Shown in pieces: positions 1 to 6,307 of a stretch of 11,070 nucleotides of DNA. The translations under genes and the position numbers were made by a program. The notes beneath the pieces were generated by a model, which saw only the letters and a list, made by a program, of their open reading frames with translations, was not told where the DNA came from and did no database searches. Numbering within the stretch: the stretch's first letter is position 1; the number at the start of each line of letters is the position of its first letter. Location: the NCBI GenBank assembly GCA_050013075.1, contig JBEKFZ010000122.1:1-11070 (forward strand), given 5' to 3'. Source of the stretch: JBEKIK01 sp050013075 (lineage in GTDB: Bacteria > Planctomycetota > Planctomycetia > Pirellulales > Thermoguttaceae).

Positions 1-247
1 AATGGATGACAAGGTAACCCTCCGCCTCGACGGGTCTCCACGCATGACTGCCAGGGGCATACTCGATCATCCCGATATCACCGAATTCGCGTGAGCGGAG
101 CACCTTGAACCTCAGGCCTTCCGCGTAGCGCTTCTTGAGCCAATCCGACTTGCGACGATGTCCTTCGTTCTTGCCGCTCTTGTAGCCGCAGAAGCTACAA
201 CCGCCGATGTTGTCGGCATTGGTGTCGACGACCTCGTACTCTCTCAT
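1..247 (-). CDS. GNAT/YoaP-type N-acetyltransferase, N-terminal part (runs off the left edge)
   Basis: An open frame of 82 codons runs from an ATG at 247 to the window edge without a stop. A GGAGG box at 254-258 sits 6 bases before the start. The protein begins MREYEVVDTNADNIG, then CSFCGYKSGKNEGHRRK (residues 17-33), then EGLRFKVL and MIEYAPGSHAWRPVEAEGY. This order (an N-terminal Cys/Gly-Tyr-Lys segment, a Lys-rich helix, an IEY-PG-WR strand) matches the start of a GNAT acetyltransferase family often annotated with YoaP. Such proteins transfer an acetyl group from acetyl-CoA to small molecules; the substrate is unknown here. The acetyl-CoA-binding part would lie outside the window. The gene shares the strand of the lipid cluster but is 465 bases from it, so it is probably a separate unit. 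Confidence 0.72.
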   Translation of the reverse strand, partial: MREYEVVDTNADNIGGCSFCGYKSGKNEGHRRKSDWLKKRYAEGLRFKVLRSREFGDIGMIEYAPGSHAWRPVEAEGYLVIH

Positions 248-712
248 CCTGATCCTCCGCTCGGTCTTGCCAGACTCAGTTGCGCGATATCACGCAGGCG
301 TGGTGTCGACGCAACATGAATCATGTTGACCCGCTGGTCGTTCGTCGTCTCTCCACCAGAGCGATATCCAGTCTATTTATGTCGCTCTGAGACTCGGCAG
401 GCAAAGGCCATGAACGCAGCCGCGTACGGCTCTTGTAGTATTCCATTGGAGCTTGTCGACAAGTTGCGATCAAGCCTCCGCGCGTGCGTCCCAAAATACG
501 TTGGTTTGCCAAAATTTTTCAACTGCAGCCGCAAATCTTTTCACAACTTTAATGGATAGATTCCGTTTTGCCATCTCATGATACAAAATGCCATTAATCC
601 ATCTTACTGGAAGTTAATGAATTCGAGAGGTTTGCTTGCAAATTACGTTTTACTACCTCGCTTCACCGGGCAGATTAATGGAGAGAAAAGGTTATTTATC
701 CCTCATCCTTTT
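248..712. other. Gap without a convincing gene
   Basis: These 465 bases lie between the dehydratase stop and the acetyltransferase start. Frames of 60-80 codons exist but have no ribosome site, no recognisable motifs and low-complexity or Arg-rich translations. The stretch 480-712 is visibly richer in A+T than the flanking genes. A small perfect hairpin (7-base stem CAACATG/CATGTTG, loop AAT) occupies 312-328. I see no clear rho-independent terminator just after the dehydratase stop. The gap probably holds the acetyltransferase promoter close to 260-330, but I cannot place -35 and -10 boxes with confidence. Confidence 0.5.
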
Positions 713-1141
713 TTACATTTTATCGGTTGCGGTGCAGGCGAATTCGAAACGGACGGCGATTTGATCTTCCACGGTCACTTTCGCCTTGAGGAAGAATATA
801 TCGATCATCCGCTCGACCAACTCGACCTCCATGCGAATCAGTTCGCCCGGCCGGACAATGCGTTTAAAGCGGACGTCGTTCATCTTTGCGGCCACGGGAA
901 TTTTATTATCTTCGGCTTTAAAAAGCCTGGAAAGGAGGATTGCTCCGCTCTGCATCGCCGCCTCGCAAAGCAGCACGCCCGGCACCAACGGATAACCCGG
1001 ATAATGCCCGGAGAAAAAATCCTCTTTCCCTGTAAACACCTTGGTGCAGACGATCCGCGAGTCGGTCCATTCGACGATCTCATCCACCAGTAAAAACGGC
1101 GGCCGGTGTGGAATGGCGGCAAGAATTTGTTCTCGGCTCAT
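713..1141 (-). CDS. FabZ-type 3-hydroxyacyl-ACP dehydratase
   Basis: The 142-residue protein has the single hot-dog domain of FabZ and the usual length. It opens MSREQILAAIPHRPPFLLVD, the typical FabZ N-terminus. The catalytic pair is intact: His46 in FSGHYPG and Glu60 in GVLLCEAAMQ, 14 residues apart as in characterised FabZ. It should remove water from 3-hydroxyacyl-ACP to give trans-2-enoyl-ACP in the cytoplasm. The frame continues upstream to a GTG at 1177, but the ATG at 1141 fits the family N-terminus. No good Shine-Dalgarno sequence precedes either start. It is the last gene of the ketosynthase, ACP and flavoprotein block, 71 bases after the preceding stop. It is more likely a pathway-specific copy than the housekeeping FabZ, because the usual lpx or fab neighbours are missing. 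A YP for FP change follows the catalytic His; its effect is unknown. Confidence 0.9.
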   Translation of the reverse strand: MSREQILAAIPHRPPFLLVDEIVEWTDSRIVCTKVFTGKEDFFSGHYPGYPLVPGVLLCEAAMQSGAILLSRLFKAEDNKIPVAAKMNDVRFKRIVRPGELIRMEVELVERMIDIFFLKAKVTVEDQIAVRFEFACTATDKM

Positions 1142-1174
1142 TATCTCATTACTTGCATAGTTTGCGTTCCGCGG

Positions 1175-1196
1175 CACTGCTTCCGGCGAAGCAGTG
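1175..1196. repeat. Intergenic hairpin
   Basis: A perfect 9-base stem (CACTGCTTC at 1175-1183 with GAAGCAGTG at 1188-1196) closes a CGGC loop in the 71-base gap between the flavoprotein and the dehydratase. No T-run follows on the minus strand, so it is not a standard terminator. It may stabilise mRNA or belong to a dispersed hairpin family seen in most gaps here. Confidence 0.6.
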
Positions 1197-1212
1197 GCAC
1201 ACTATGGTTTTG

Positions 1213-2622
1213 CTATCTTTTTTTCATCAAAAATGCGTCTACGTCGTTGGCCACGATTACGCCGTAATTCACGGCCCCTAGCCAACCGGACATTATAATC
1301 CCCACGCTTCCGGCATGATACAATCCGGCGATATGTTCCGGCAATCCCCGGCTCACGGCCAGGCCCTCGAATTTCGTGCCGAAACTGGCCCCGGCAAGGT
1401 GCAAAGTGTACCGCTCGAAGGTTACTGGCGTGGCGGCCTCGGCATGATCGACCTTGGACCGCAAATCGGGCACGTACTTGCCAAGCGCGTCGAGCGTGTT
1501 TTCGATCAACTCGCTTTTGCCAGTCCGGTAGTCTTCAGGGTTCAAATCGGCCCAATCGCGGTAATTCGCGTTTGTGCTGGCCACCACGTAGCAGCGGTCA
1601 GTGCCAGGCCGGGTCTTGGGATAATAAAACGAATATGTCCGGCTGGTGATGTTTCGGCCAAGAAGCAAATCGGTGCGAAACTCCGCCGCCGTGGAGGAAA
1701 ACAACAGGTCGCCGCAAGTCTCTTCGTCGATCATCTCGCCCGGCTTAAGCGCGATGTAGACCTGAGTGCTGGAGTTATTCAGCCTTACCGCCCGGGCCTG
1801 CTTGATAAAATCGGCGTCGAAATTCTCTTGGCCCACGAGGTTGAAAATCGTACCCGGCAAATTGGCGTTGGAAATGACCGAGCGGCACTTTATCATCCGG
1901 CCGCCGGCCGACACGCCTTGCACGCTTCGGCCGGACGCGTGAATTTTATCCGCCTTGCAAGAGGTGCGAATATCGACGCCGTGTTTGAGCATGTCGTCGC
2001 GCATCAGGGCGATCAACCGGTCGGTGCCGCCCTGGAAGGTATAAACCCCCTTGGATATGAAGTTGGAAAACACGATGCCGTAGCTGAGGGCCGGGTCTTC
2101 CAGCGTCGAGCCGTTGGCATAGGTGATCGGCTCCATCAAAAGCCGCACCACGTCGGGCCGGCCGGGAAAATACTTTTCCAAAAACTGCCCTGTAGTGGTC
2201 GTCTGGTCGTCGAAGAAATTCATGTTCCTTGCGGCGTCGAAAAAGCCGTTGACCGTTTCCGCCGGGACGCCGAACCGTTCGGTCAGCACCCGGGTGAAAT
2301 CCGCGCGGTCGAACGTCGTAACTAGCGAGAACATGGGATTATCGAAACGGATATGCTTAAGTTGCACGATCGAATCGGCGATTTCCGCGTTCCAATAGCG
2401 GCGGCAGCTTTTTATCATGCCCACCGGAAAGCCGTGCAGCGAAACGTCGAATATCCGCCCGTCCGGACGCCGAAACCAGGTAGCCAACCCGCCCGGCTTG
2501 GAATGTTGCTCCAACAAGAGCACCGAATGTCCGGATCGGGCAAGCGTGTTCGCGGCCGTCATTCCAGCCAATCCGGCACCGATTACGATAACATCGTAAA
2601 AATCGCGGGTTGCTTCAATCAT
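1213..2622 (-). CDS. CrtI-family FAD-dependent oxidoreductase (phytoene desaturase/carotene isomerase-like), copy 2
   Basis: The 469-residue protein has an N-terminal Rossmann FAD site (GAGLAG at 15-20, then LLLEQH with Glu38), followed by PGGLATWF and FDVSLHGF, the region typical of phytoene desaturase-like enzymes. The C-terminal FAD-binding segment is GLYHAGSVGIIMSG, then a Gly-rich helix ending about residue 460. Length fits the family (about 450-520). CrtI relatives desaturate, isomerise or saturate long polyene chains using FAD, often at the membrane surface. The substrate cannot be read from sequence. No phytoene or squalene synthase is nearby; the neighbours are ACP, ketosynthase and dehydratase, which points to an acyl-chain substrate. 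It is a paralogue of the next gene upstream: both share ANYxxWAxL, VPDxR and TPVTxxR in the same order. No Shine-Dalgarno sequence is visible before the ATG. Confidence 0.85.
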   Translation of the reverse strand: MIEATRDFYDVIVIGAGLAGMTAANTLARSGHSVLLLEQHSKPGGLATWFRRPDGRIFDVSLHGFPVGMIKSCRRYWNAEIADSIVQLKHIRFDNPMFSLVTTFDRADFTRVLTERFGVPAETVNGFFDAARNMNFFDDQTTTTGQFLEKYFPGRPDVVRLLMEPITYANGSTLEDPALSYGIVFSNFISKGVYTFQGGTDRLIALMRDDMLKHGVDIRTSCKADKIHASGRSVQGVSAGGRMIKCRSVISNANLPGTIFNLVGQENFDADFIKQARAVRLNNSSTQVYIALKPGEMIDEETCGDLLFSSTAAEFRTDLLLGRNITSRTYSFYYPKTRPGTDRCYVVASTNANYRDWADLNPEDYRTGKSELIENTLDALGKYVPDLRSKVDHAEAATPVTFERYTLHLAGASFGTKFEGLAVSRGLPEHIAGLYHAGSVGIIMSGWLGAVNYGVIVANDVDAFLMKKR

Positions 2623-2649
2623 TGTTAGGTGGGCGGTAAGCGGTGAGGG

Positions 2650-2669
2650 GTGGGCAGTTTACTGCCCAC
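2650..2669. repeat. Intergenic hairpin
   Basis: A 9-base perfect stem (GTGGGCAGT with ACTGCCCAC) and a two-base TT centre lie in the 129-base gap between the two flavoprotein genes. There is no T-run after it on the transcribed strand. Its core (GGGCAG, TTTA, CTGCCC) resembles the larger hairpin at 7480-7518. Confidence 0.6.
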
Positions 2670-2684
2670 TTGAGTGAATTCGCG

Positions 2685-2703
2685 AAACCGCAAGCGGTTT
2701 TTT
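2685..2703 (+). terminator. Terminator-like hairpin, plus-strand orientation (weak)
   Basis: A 7-base stem (AAACCGC at 2685-2691 with GCGGTTT at 2694-2700) is followed by more T residues to 2703 on the plus strand. Adjacent genes are on the minus strand, where the stem is preceded by an A-run and followed by CGCG, so as a terminator it would act mainly on antisense transcripts. It may equally be an RNA-stabilising structure between the two flavoprotein genes. Confidence 0.35.
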
Positions 2704-2751
2704 ACGATTATTCAGCATGCATCAATCATCATTTGTATCATCCCTAATCCT

Positions 2752-4131
2752 TCAACCTTTCAATAGATACCGGTTGGCGATGCTGATGCCGCTTAGGATT
2801 GTGCCCACGATTCCGACCATGCCCTGGTCGTTGCCGCAGATATAAAGATTTTTCAGGTGCGTGGTGCCGTCATAGCGTTTTCGGGCCGAGCCGTACATTG
2901 CTCCGCCTTCGTGGCCGGTAAAGCGCCGGATGGTGACGGGCGTGAACATGTCGGTATCGATGACCGCGCCGCGAAAATCGGGCACAAAGCGGACCGCCGA
3001 CGCCGTCAGCCGATCGTACCAGCGGAGCTTGGCTAATTGGTATTCCTGTTGGTCGAGTTCGGCCCAACGCTGGTAATTGGCCAGCGAAGTGATGCGCACC
3101 ACGTTTTCCCGCATGGGCCGGCCGTAATCGAAATTGTTCGGCGAGCAGACCACCCCGGAGCGTACATCGGCCAGATCTTGCGGCCTTTCGTAGTGGATTT
3201 TTTCAGAATCGTTGAAAAAAACGATCGTTTTGTCGTAACCCAAATCGCGCGGCGGGGTGTTGAGGATCGAAATCGACTCCAAAAGCGACAACCGGTTCCG
3301 ATCGCCCGGCTCGGCTGCGCCGGCGTCGCAAAGGCGCATGGTTTCCAGCCACCCGGCCGAGGATAGAACCTGTTTTCCTTCCAGTTCGGCGCCGTTTTCG
3401 AGCACGACTTTGGTTACGGAATCGTCCTTCACTTCGATTCGGCTCACCGCAGCCCGCAGCCGCAATTCGCCGCCTAAGGTTTTGAACTTTTGCACCAGTT
3501 TTTTCAGGATCAAGCGGATACCGGCCAGGGGCCGCGCCAAACCCTCGAAAAAAATCGAACGGAACATAATGCTGAACTGCCCGAAATCCATGTCGTGTTC
3601 TTTTGCGCCGCCGTAATACAACACCGGGCAAAACAGCATTTCCACCAGCAGCGGATCGCGAATAATTTCGCCCACCACCTCCCTGGCGGAACGGCCGGTA
3701 TGCGGCTGCCCCAACTGATCGTAGTCGCACAACTGGGCCATCAAGCGGCGGAAATTGTCTTTTTCCCCGGGAAAATGCCGGCAGACTTCCGATTCAAACA
3801 ATTCGAAGTCGTTGTTGAACCGCATGCTTAAGCCCGGAAACATGATCGCCGAGCCTACCTGCGGGGCAAGGGCGAATTCCTCCCAGGCCAGGCGAAGTTG
3901 CCTGAACAACCGCGACAACGGACCGCTGCGCGATCCCTTGGGCGCGTAATTCGTCACGGCATGAAGACCCACGTCCAGATCACGACCGCCGTGCCGATAG
4001 AAGGAGTTCAGCCCGCCGATGGCGCTGTGCCGTTCCAGGATGCACACCCGCCGGTCGAAATGGGCCAGTCGTATTCCCGCCGCCAGACCCGACATGCCTG
4101 CGCCAATGATAATTGCGTCATACATTTGCAT
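2752..4131 (-). CDS. CrtI-family FAD-dependent oxidoreductase (carotene isomerase-like), copy 1
   Basis: The 459-residue protein starts MQMYDAIIIGAGMSG: a Rossmann FAD site at residues 10-15, with acidic Glu33 in ILERH. IGGLNSFYRHGG and LDVGLHAV follow, as in CrtI and CrtISO proteins. Near the C-terminus are TPVTIRRFTGHEGGAMYG, similar to the RF-x-G-TYG region of carotene isomerases, and LYICGNDQGMVG, the second FAD contact. It should be a soluble or membrane-associated flavoenzyme acting on a polyene or long acyl chain by desaturation or isomerisation. It lies 70 bases after the ACP gene and 129 bases before its paralogue. A weak GGAAAA box at 4137-4142 lies 5 bases before the ATG; a second ATG two codons in is a possible start. 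The tandem pair suggests successive steps on one substrate, but this is inference. Confidence 0.85.
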   Translation of the reverse strand: MQMYDAIIIGAGMSGLAAGIRLAHFDRRVCILERHSAIGGLNSFYRHGGRDLDVGLHAVTNYAPKGSRSGPLSRLFRQLRLAWEEFALAPQVGSAIMFPGLSMRFNNDFELFESEVCRHFPGEKDNFRRLMAQLCDYDQLGQPHTGRSAREVVGEIIRDPLLVEMLFCPVLYYGGAKEHDMDFGQFSIMFRSIFFEGLARPLAGIRLILKKLVQKFKTLGGELRLRAAVSRIEVKDDSVTKVVLENGAELEGKQVLSSAGWLETMRLCDAGAAEPGDRNRLSLLESISILNTPPRDLGYDKTIVFFNDSEKIHYERPQDLADVRSGVVCSPNNFDYGRPMRENVVRITSLANYQRWAELDQQEYQLAKLRWYDRLTASAVRFVPDFRGAVIDTDMFTPVTIRRFTGHEGGAMYGSARKRYDGTTHLKNLYICGNDQGMVGIVGTILSGISIANRYLLKG

Positions 4132-4151
4132 AACGATTTTCCAGCCATATA

Positions 4152-4172
4152 GTGGGTCACTAAAGTGACCAC
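4152..4172. repeat. Intergenic hairpin
   Basis: The stem GGTCACT (4155-4161) pairs with AGTGACC (4164-4170) around AA. It can extend by two pairs past a bulged G at 4154. It fills much of the 70-base gap between ACP and the first flavoprotein. No T-run follows, so a terminator role is unlikely. Confidence 0.55.
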
Positions 4173-4184
4173 CCCTAATCCCTT

Positions 4185-4210
4185 ATTTCAAATTTCAAAT
4201 CTCAAATCTC
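4185..4210. repeat. 7-base tandem repeat overlapping the ACP stop codon
   Basis: Units ATTTCAA, ATTTCAA, ATCTCAA and a partial ATCTC run head to tail. On the minus strand the repeat encodes the last residues of the ACP and its TGA stop, then continues into the gap. Copy-number change would alter the ACP C-terminus by a frame shift. Confidence 0.7.
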
Positions 4211-4468
4211 TTTTTTCACCACGTCTTTCATCCGCGGATCGAGATACTTCACCGTGCTCGACATGCTGGCTAATTGGCCGTAATCTTCCTCGGGAATTTG
4301 GATGCGATATCGCTTTCGCAACTCCATCACGATGTCGAGAAAATCCATGCTGTCCATTTCCAACTGCTCGCGGAACGGGACGTCCTCTTTCAAGTTGCTT
4401 AGATCTTCGTCCGGGGCGATATCGGCCAGAATTTCAAGCACCGCTTTTTTGATCTCGGCGGCAGTCAT
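4202..4468 (-). CDS. Acyl carrier protein
   Basis: The 88-residue acidic helical protein carries the phosphopantetheine attachment motif EMDSMDFLD, with Ser40 as the modified residue. The segments LKEDVPFREQLEMDS before it and RYRIQIPEEDYGQL after it match helices of carrier proteins of type II fatty acid or polyketide systems. It carries the growing acyl chain as a thioester for the ketosynthase 42 bases upstream, and probably for the flavoproteins and dehydratase downstream. The motif reads DSM rather than the usual DSL, as in many secondary-metabolism ACPs. The tail is basic (KDVVKKEI), unlike typical housekeeping AcpP. The primary-metabolism ACP usually neighbours fabG, fabF and rnc, so this one looks pathway-specific. 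No Shine-Dalgarno sequence is visible; expression may depend on coupling to the ketosynthase. Confidence 0.9.
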   Translation of the reverse strand: MTAAEIKKAVLEILADIAPDEDLSNLKEDVPFREQLEMDSMDFLDIVMELRKRYRIQIPEEDYGQLASMSSTVKYLDPRMKDVVKKEI

Positions 4469-4510
4469 ACTTTAAACACTCGCTATATCAGGGATGAATT
4501 TTTCTGTAAT

Positions 4511-5755
4511 TTAAACTTTTTTCACAATCACGACTGAGTTGATTCCCAACATCCCGAAGGAATTGTTCAAAATGGTTTTCACCGCGCCCAATTCGCGGGG
4601 CTGATTGGCAACCAGGTTCGGCAGCGTGCATTCTGGATCCGGCCGTTCGAGGTTGATCGTGGGGTGGCAAACTCCGTCGGCGAAAGAAGGCAGATTGCCG
4701 GCCAGTTCCAAGGCACCGGCTGCGCCCATCGCATGACCGATGAAACTCTTGGTGTTGTTGAACGCCGTGTGGCCGTTTTCGCGCCAAACTCGCCTTAGCG
4801 CCAAACATTCCTGAATGTCGCCCGAGGCGGTCCCGGTGGCGTGCGTGCTGACAATGTCCACGTCCTCCGCATTCAAGGCGGCGCGTTTCAATGCCAAGCC
4901 GATGCACTGGGCCTGGCGGACGGGATCGGGCAGGACAAAATCGGTGGCGTCGCTATTCATGGCATAACCGGCAACCTCGCCGTAAATCCTCGCGCCCCTG
5001 GCTTTGGCCTCGGTAAATCGCTCAAGAATGAACATGCAACCGCCTTCGGCCACCACTATGCCGTTGCGATCCAGATCAAAGGGCCTGGACGCCTTGGTCG
5101 GGTATTCATTTTTGGCCAATGCCCCCTGGCTGCGAAAACTGGCGAAAATCCCGAAGGTATGAATGCTCTCCGAAACGCCGCCGCAAAGCGCGATATCGCA
5201 CTCGCCCAGGCGCAACATCTGCACGCCTTGAATAACTCCCGCATTGCCCGCGGCACATGCCGCGCCAAGGGTGTAGTGCGGACCGGTGATGCCCAGATTC
5301 ACCGAAATTTCGCCGGCCGGATTGTTGGCCACCGTGCGAGGATTGTGATGGTGCGACCAGTATTGCGTGTCGTAATCGTAACCCTTGAGCAGATACAGTT
5401 CGTTTTCCGTTTCCACGTTGCCGTGTTCGGTCACGCCCACATAAATGCCCACGGTCGATTTATCCACATTCGGCCAATCCAAGGCGGCGTCGGCAACGGC
5501 CTCATGGGCGCAATATATGCCTATGCCTCCTGCCCGGGTGCCGCGGCGGACTTCTTTTCGCTTTTGATAGCGAAGTTCATCGAAGTTGCAAACTCCAGCC
5601 AGGGTCAGGCCAATATAGCGCGTTTCGTAGGCGACTACGCCGCTGCGGCCCGAAAGAAGGCTTGCGCGAAACTCCGGGAGCGAATTGCCGTTAGGCGCGG
5701 TAAGTCCCACGCCTGTAATAACTATCCGCTCGTGCTGAGGCCAATGTGCAATCAT
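4511..5755 (-). CDS. FabF-type beta-ketoacyl-ACP synthase with altered gating loop
   Basis: The 414-residue thiolase-fold condensing enzyme has a complete Cys-His-His triad: Cys167 in LGAACAAGNAG, His305 in STHATGTASGD and His341 in KSFIGHAMGAAG, with Lys336 also present. It should condense malonyl-ACP with an acyl-ACP to lengthen the chain by two carbons. The C-terminal loop that is GFGGTN in ordinary FabF reads GMLGIN here (residues 401-406), so the gatekeeper Phe is replaced by Met and a glycine by Leu. That may change which chains enter the pocket. The ATG at 5755 has AAGGA at 5764-5768, 8 bases away; a TTG one codon earlier is also possible. The ACP gene follows after 42 bases. No chain-length factor is present, so it is not a standard type II polyketide pair. 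It could serve an unusual lipid, polyene or polyketide pathway. Confidence 0.9.
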   Translation of the reverse strand: MIAHWPQHERIVITGVGLTAPNGNSLPEFRASLLSGRSGVVAYETRYIGLTLAGVCNFDELRYQKRKEVRRGTRAGGIGIYCAHEAVADAALDWPNVDKSTVGIYVGVTEHGNVETENELYLLKGYDYDTQYWSHHHNPRTVANNPAGEISVNLGITGPHYTLGAACAAGNAGVIQGVQMLRLGECDIALCGGVSESIHTFGIFASFRSQGALAKNEYPTKASRPFDLDRNGIVVAEGGCMFILERFTEAKARGARIYGEVAGYAMNSDATDFVLPDPVRQAQCIGLALKRAALNAEDVDIVSTHATGTASGDIQECLALRRVWRENGHTAFNNTKSFIGHAMGAAGALELAGNLPSFADGVCHPTINLERPDPECTLPNLVANQPRELGAVKTILNNSFGMLGINSVVIVKKV

Positions 5756-5918
5756 CAACTTTATCCTTGCCGCTAGTCTAAACTAGAGAGGTTACATCTT
5801 TGACCGTTTTCTGGCAAGCGGCAAACAAATTCAGCCCATAAAATGAGGAAATATCCACTCCGATGGGTTAGGTCGTATAGGAAATCAATCTGAAAAACAG
5901 CAGGTCGATTGAGGATTT

Positions 5919-5945
5919 TCACAAAATTGTCAAGGACTTTTGTGA
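5919..5945. repeat. Hairpin in the 220-base gap upstream of the ketosynthase
   Basis: An 8-base perfect stem (TCACAAAA at 5919-5926 with TTTTGTGA at 5938-5945) encloses an 11-base loop. It could be an operator-like dyad or a terminator for the small membrane gene. A TTGACA lies within it on the minus strand (5933-5928) but has no fitting -10 box. The gap 5756-5975 probably contains the promoter or processing site of the ketosynthase-to-dehydratase operon. Confidence 0.4.
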
Positions 5946-5975
5946 TGTATGCAGATGGCAGGTGTTTATCGTGCA

Positions 5976-6212
5976 TTATTCGCGTTTTTCAAATTCATCT
6001 TGATAGGTTAAATACACAAGGCCCTTTGCCCCGCCGAGAAAGTAGACGCCGACAAATAGCGGCGGAATCGCTGTTATCATCAATCCAATAGTACTGCCCG
6101 GCCCTCCCATAACCAAATTCAAAAATGCCCAAAATAGAAGCCAAAGCGACCCCATGAGAAGCAGTAGGCCAAGTGTTCGAACCACAACTCCGAATAAATC
6201 GGATGGTTTCAT
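5976..6212 (-). CDS. Small two-helix membrane protein, unknown function
   Basis: The 78-residue protein starts MKPSDLFGVVVRTLG. Two hydrophobic stretches, about residues 8-34 and 40-65, are separated by GGPGST, and the tail is charged (DEFEKRE). It is probably an inner-membrane hairpin protein with both ends in the cytoplasm. An upstream in-frame ATG at 6227 would add five residues, but it overlaps the strong GGAGG box (6221-6225) that lies 8 bases before the ATG at 6212, so the later start is chosen. I recall similar short proteins beginning with Pro-Asp-Leu-Phe-Gly in planctomycetes, all without known function. It sits between the reductase and ketosynthase on the same strand; whether it belongs to the lipid operon is unclear, as 220 bases separate it from the ketosynthase. 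Confidence 0.75.
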   Translation of the reverse strand: MKPSDLFGVVVRTLGLLLLMGSLWLLFWAFLNLVMGGPGSTIGLMITAIPPLFVGVYFLGGAKGLVYLTYQDEFEKRE

Positions 6213-6220
6213 TTTACATT

Positions 6221-6225
6221 CCTCC
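6221..6225 (-). promoter_or_regulatory. Ribosome binding site that decides the membrane-protein start
   Basis: GGAGG on the minus strand, 8 bases before the ATG at 6212. It overlaps the alternative ATG (6227-6225), which makes the longer start unlikely. Confidence 0.75.
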
Positions 6226-6242
6226 ATATAAGAAATTTATCT

Positions 6243-6300
6243 GGGGGCGGTTTTGAGGCAACCGAACCGTGCCCCCTGGTCGCGGCTTTTTATAAAAGCC
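6243..6300. repeat. Two adjacent hairpins between reductase and membrane-protein genes
   Basis: One hairpin pairs GGGGGC (6243-6248) with GCCCCC (6271-6276), with further GGTT/AACC pairing inside. The second pairs GGCTTTT (6284-6290) with AAAAGCC (6294-6300) around TAT. They take up most of the 95-base gap. On the minus strand the second hairpin comes first after the reductase stop, but no T-run follows either, so termination there would be weak or partial. Confidence 0.5.
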
Positions 6301-6307
6301 CATAATT

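Noticed and set aside
323..559. 78-codon plus-strand frame in the left gap
   Set aside because: No ribosome site, mixed low-information translation and no supporting neighbours.
578..1093. Open frame of 171 codons on the plus strand over the dehydratase
   Set aside because: Mostly overlaps the dehydratase in antisense; the minus frame carries the FabZ His and Glu motifs.
1315..2325. Open frame of 336 codons antisense to the second flavoprotein
   Set aside because: No ribosome site or motifs; the opposite strand encodes a clear FAD enzyme.
4841..5776. Open frame of 311 codons antisense to the ketosynthase
   Set aside because: Ala/Arg/His-rich translation without motifs, lying fully over a gene with an intact active site.
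5905..5933. TTGACA on the minus strand upstream of the ketosynthase as a -35 box
   Set aside because: At 16-18 bases spacing the -10 position reads AATCGA or similar, far from consensus.
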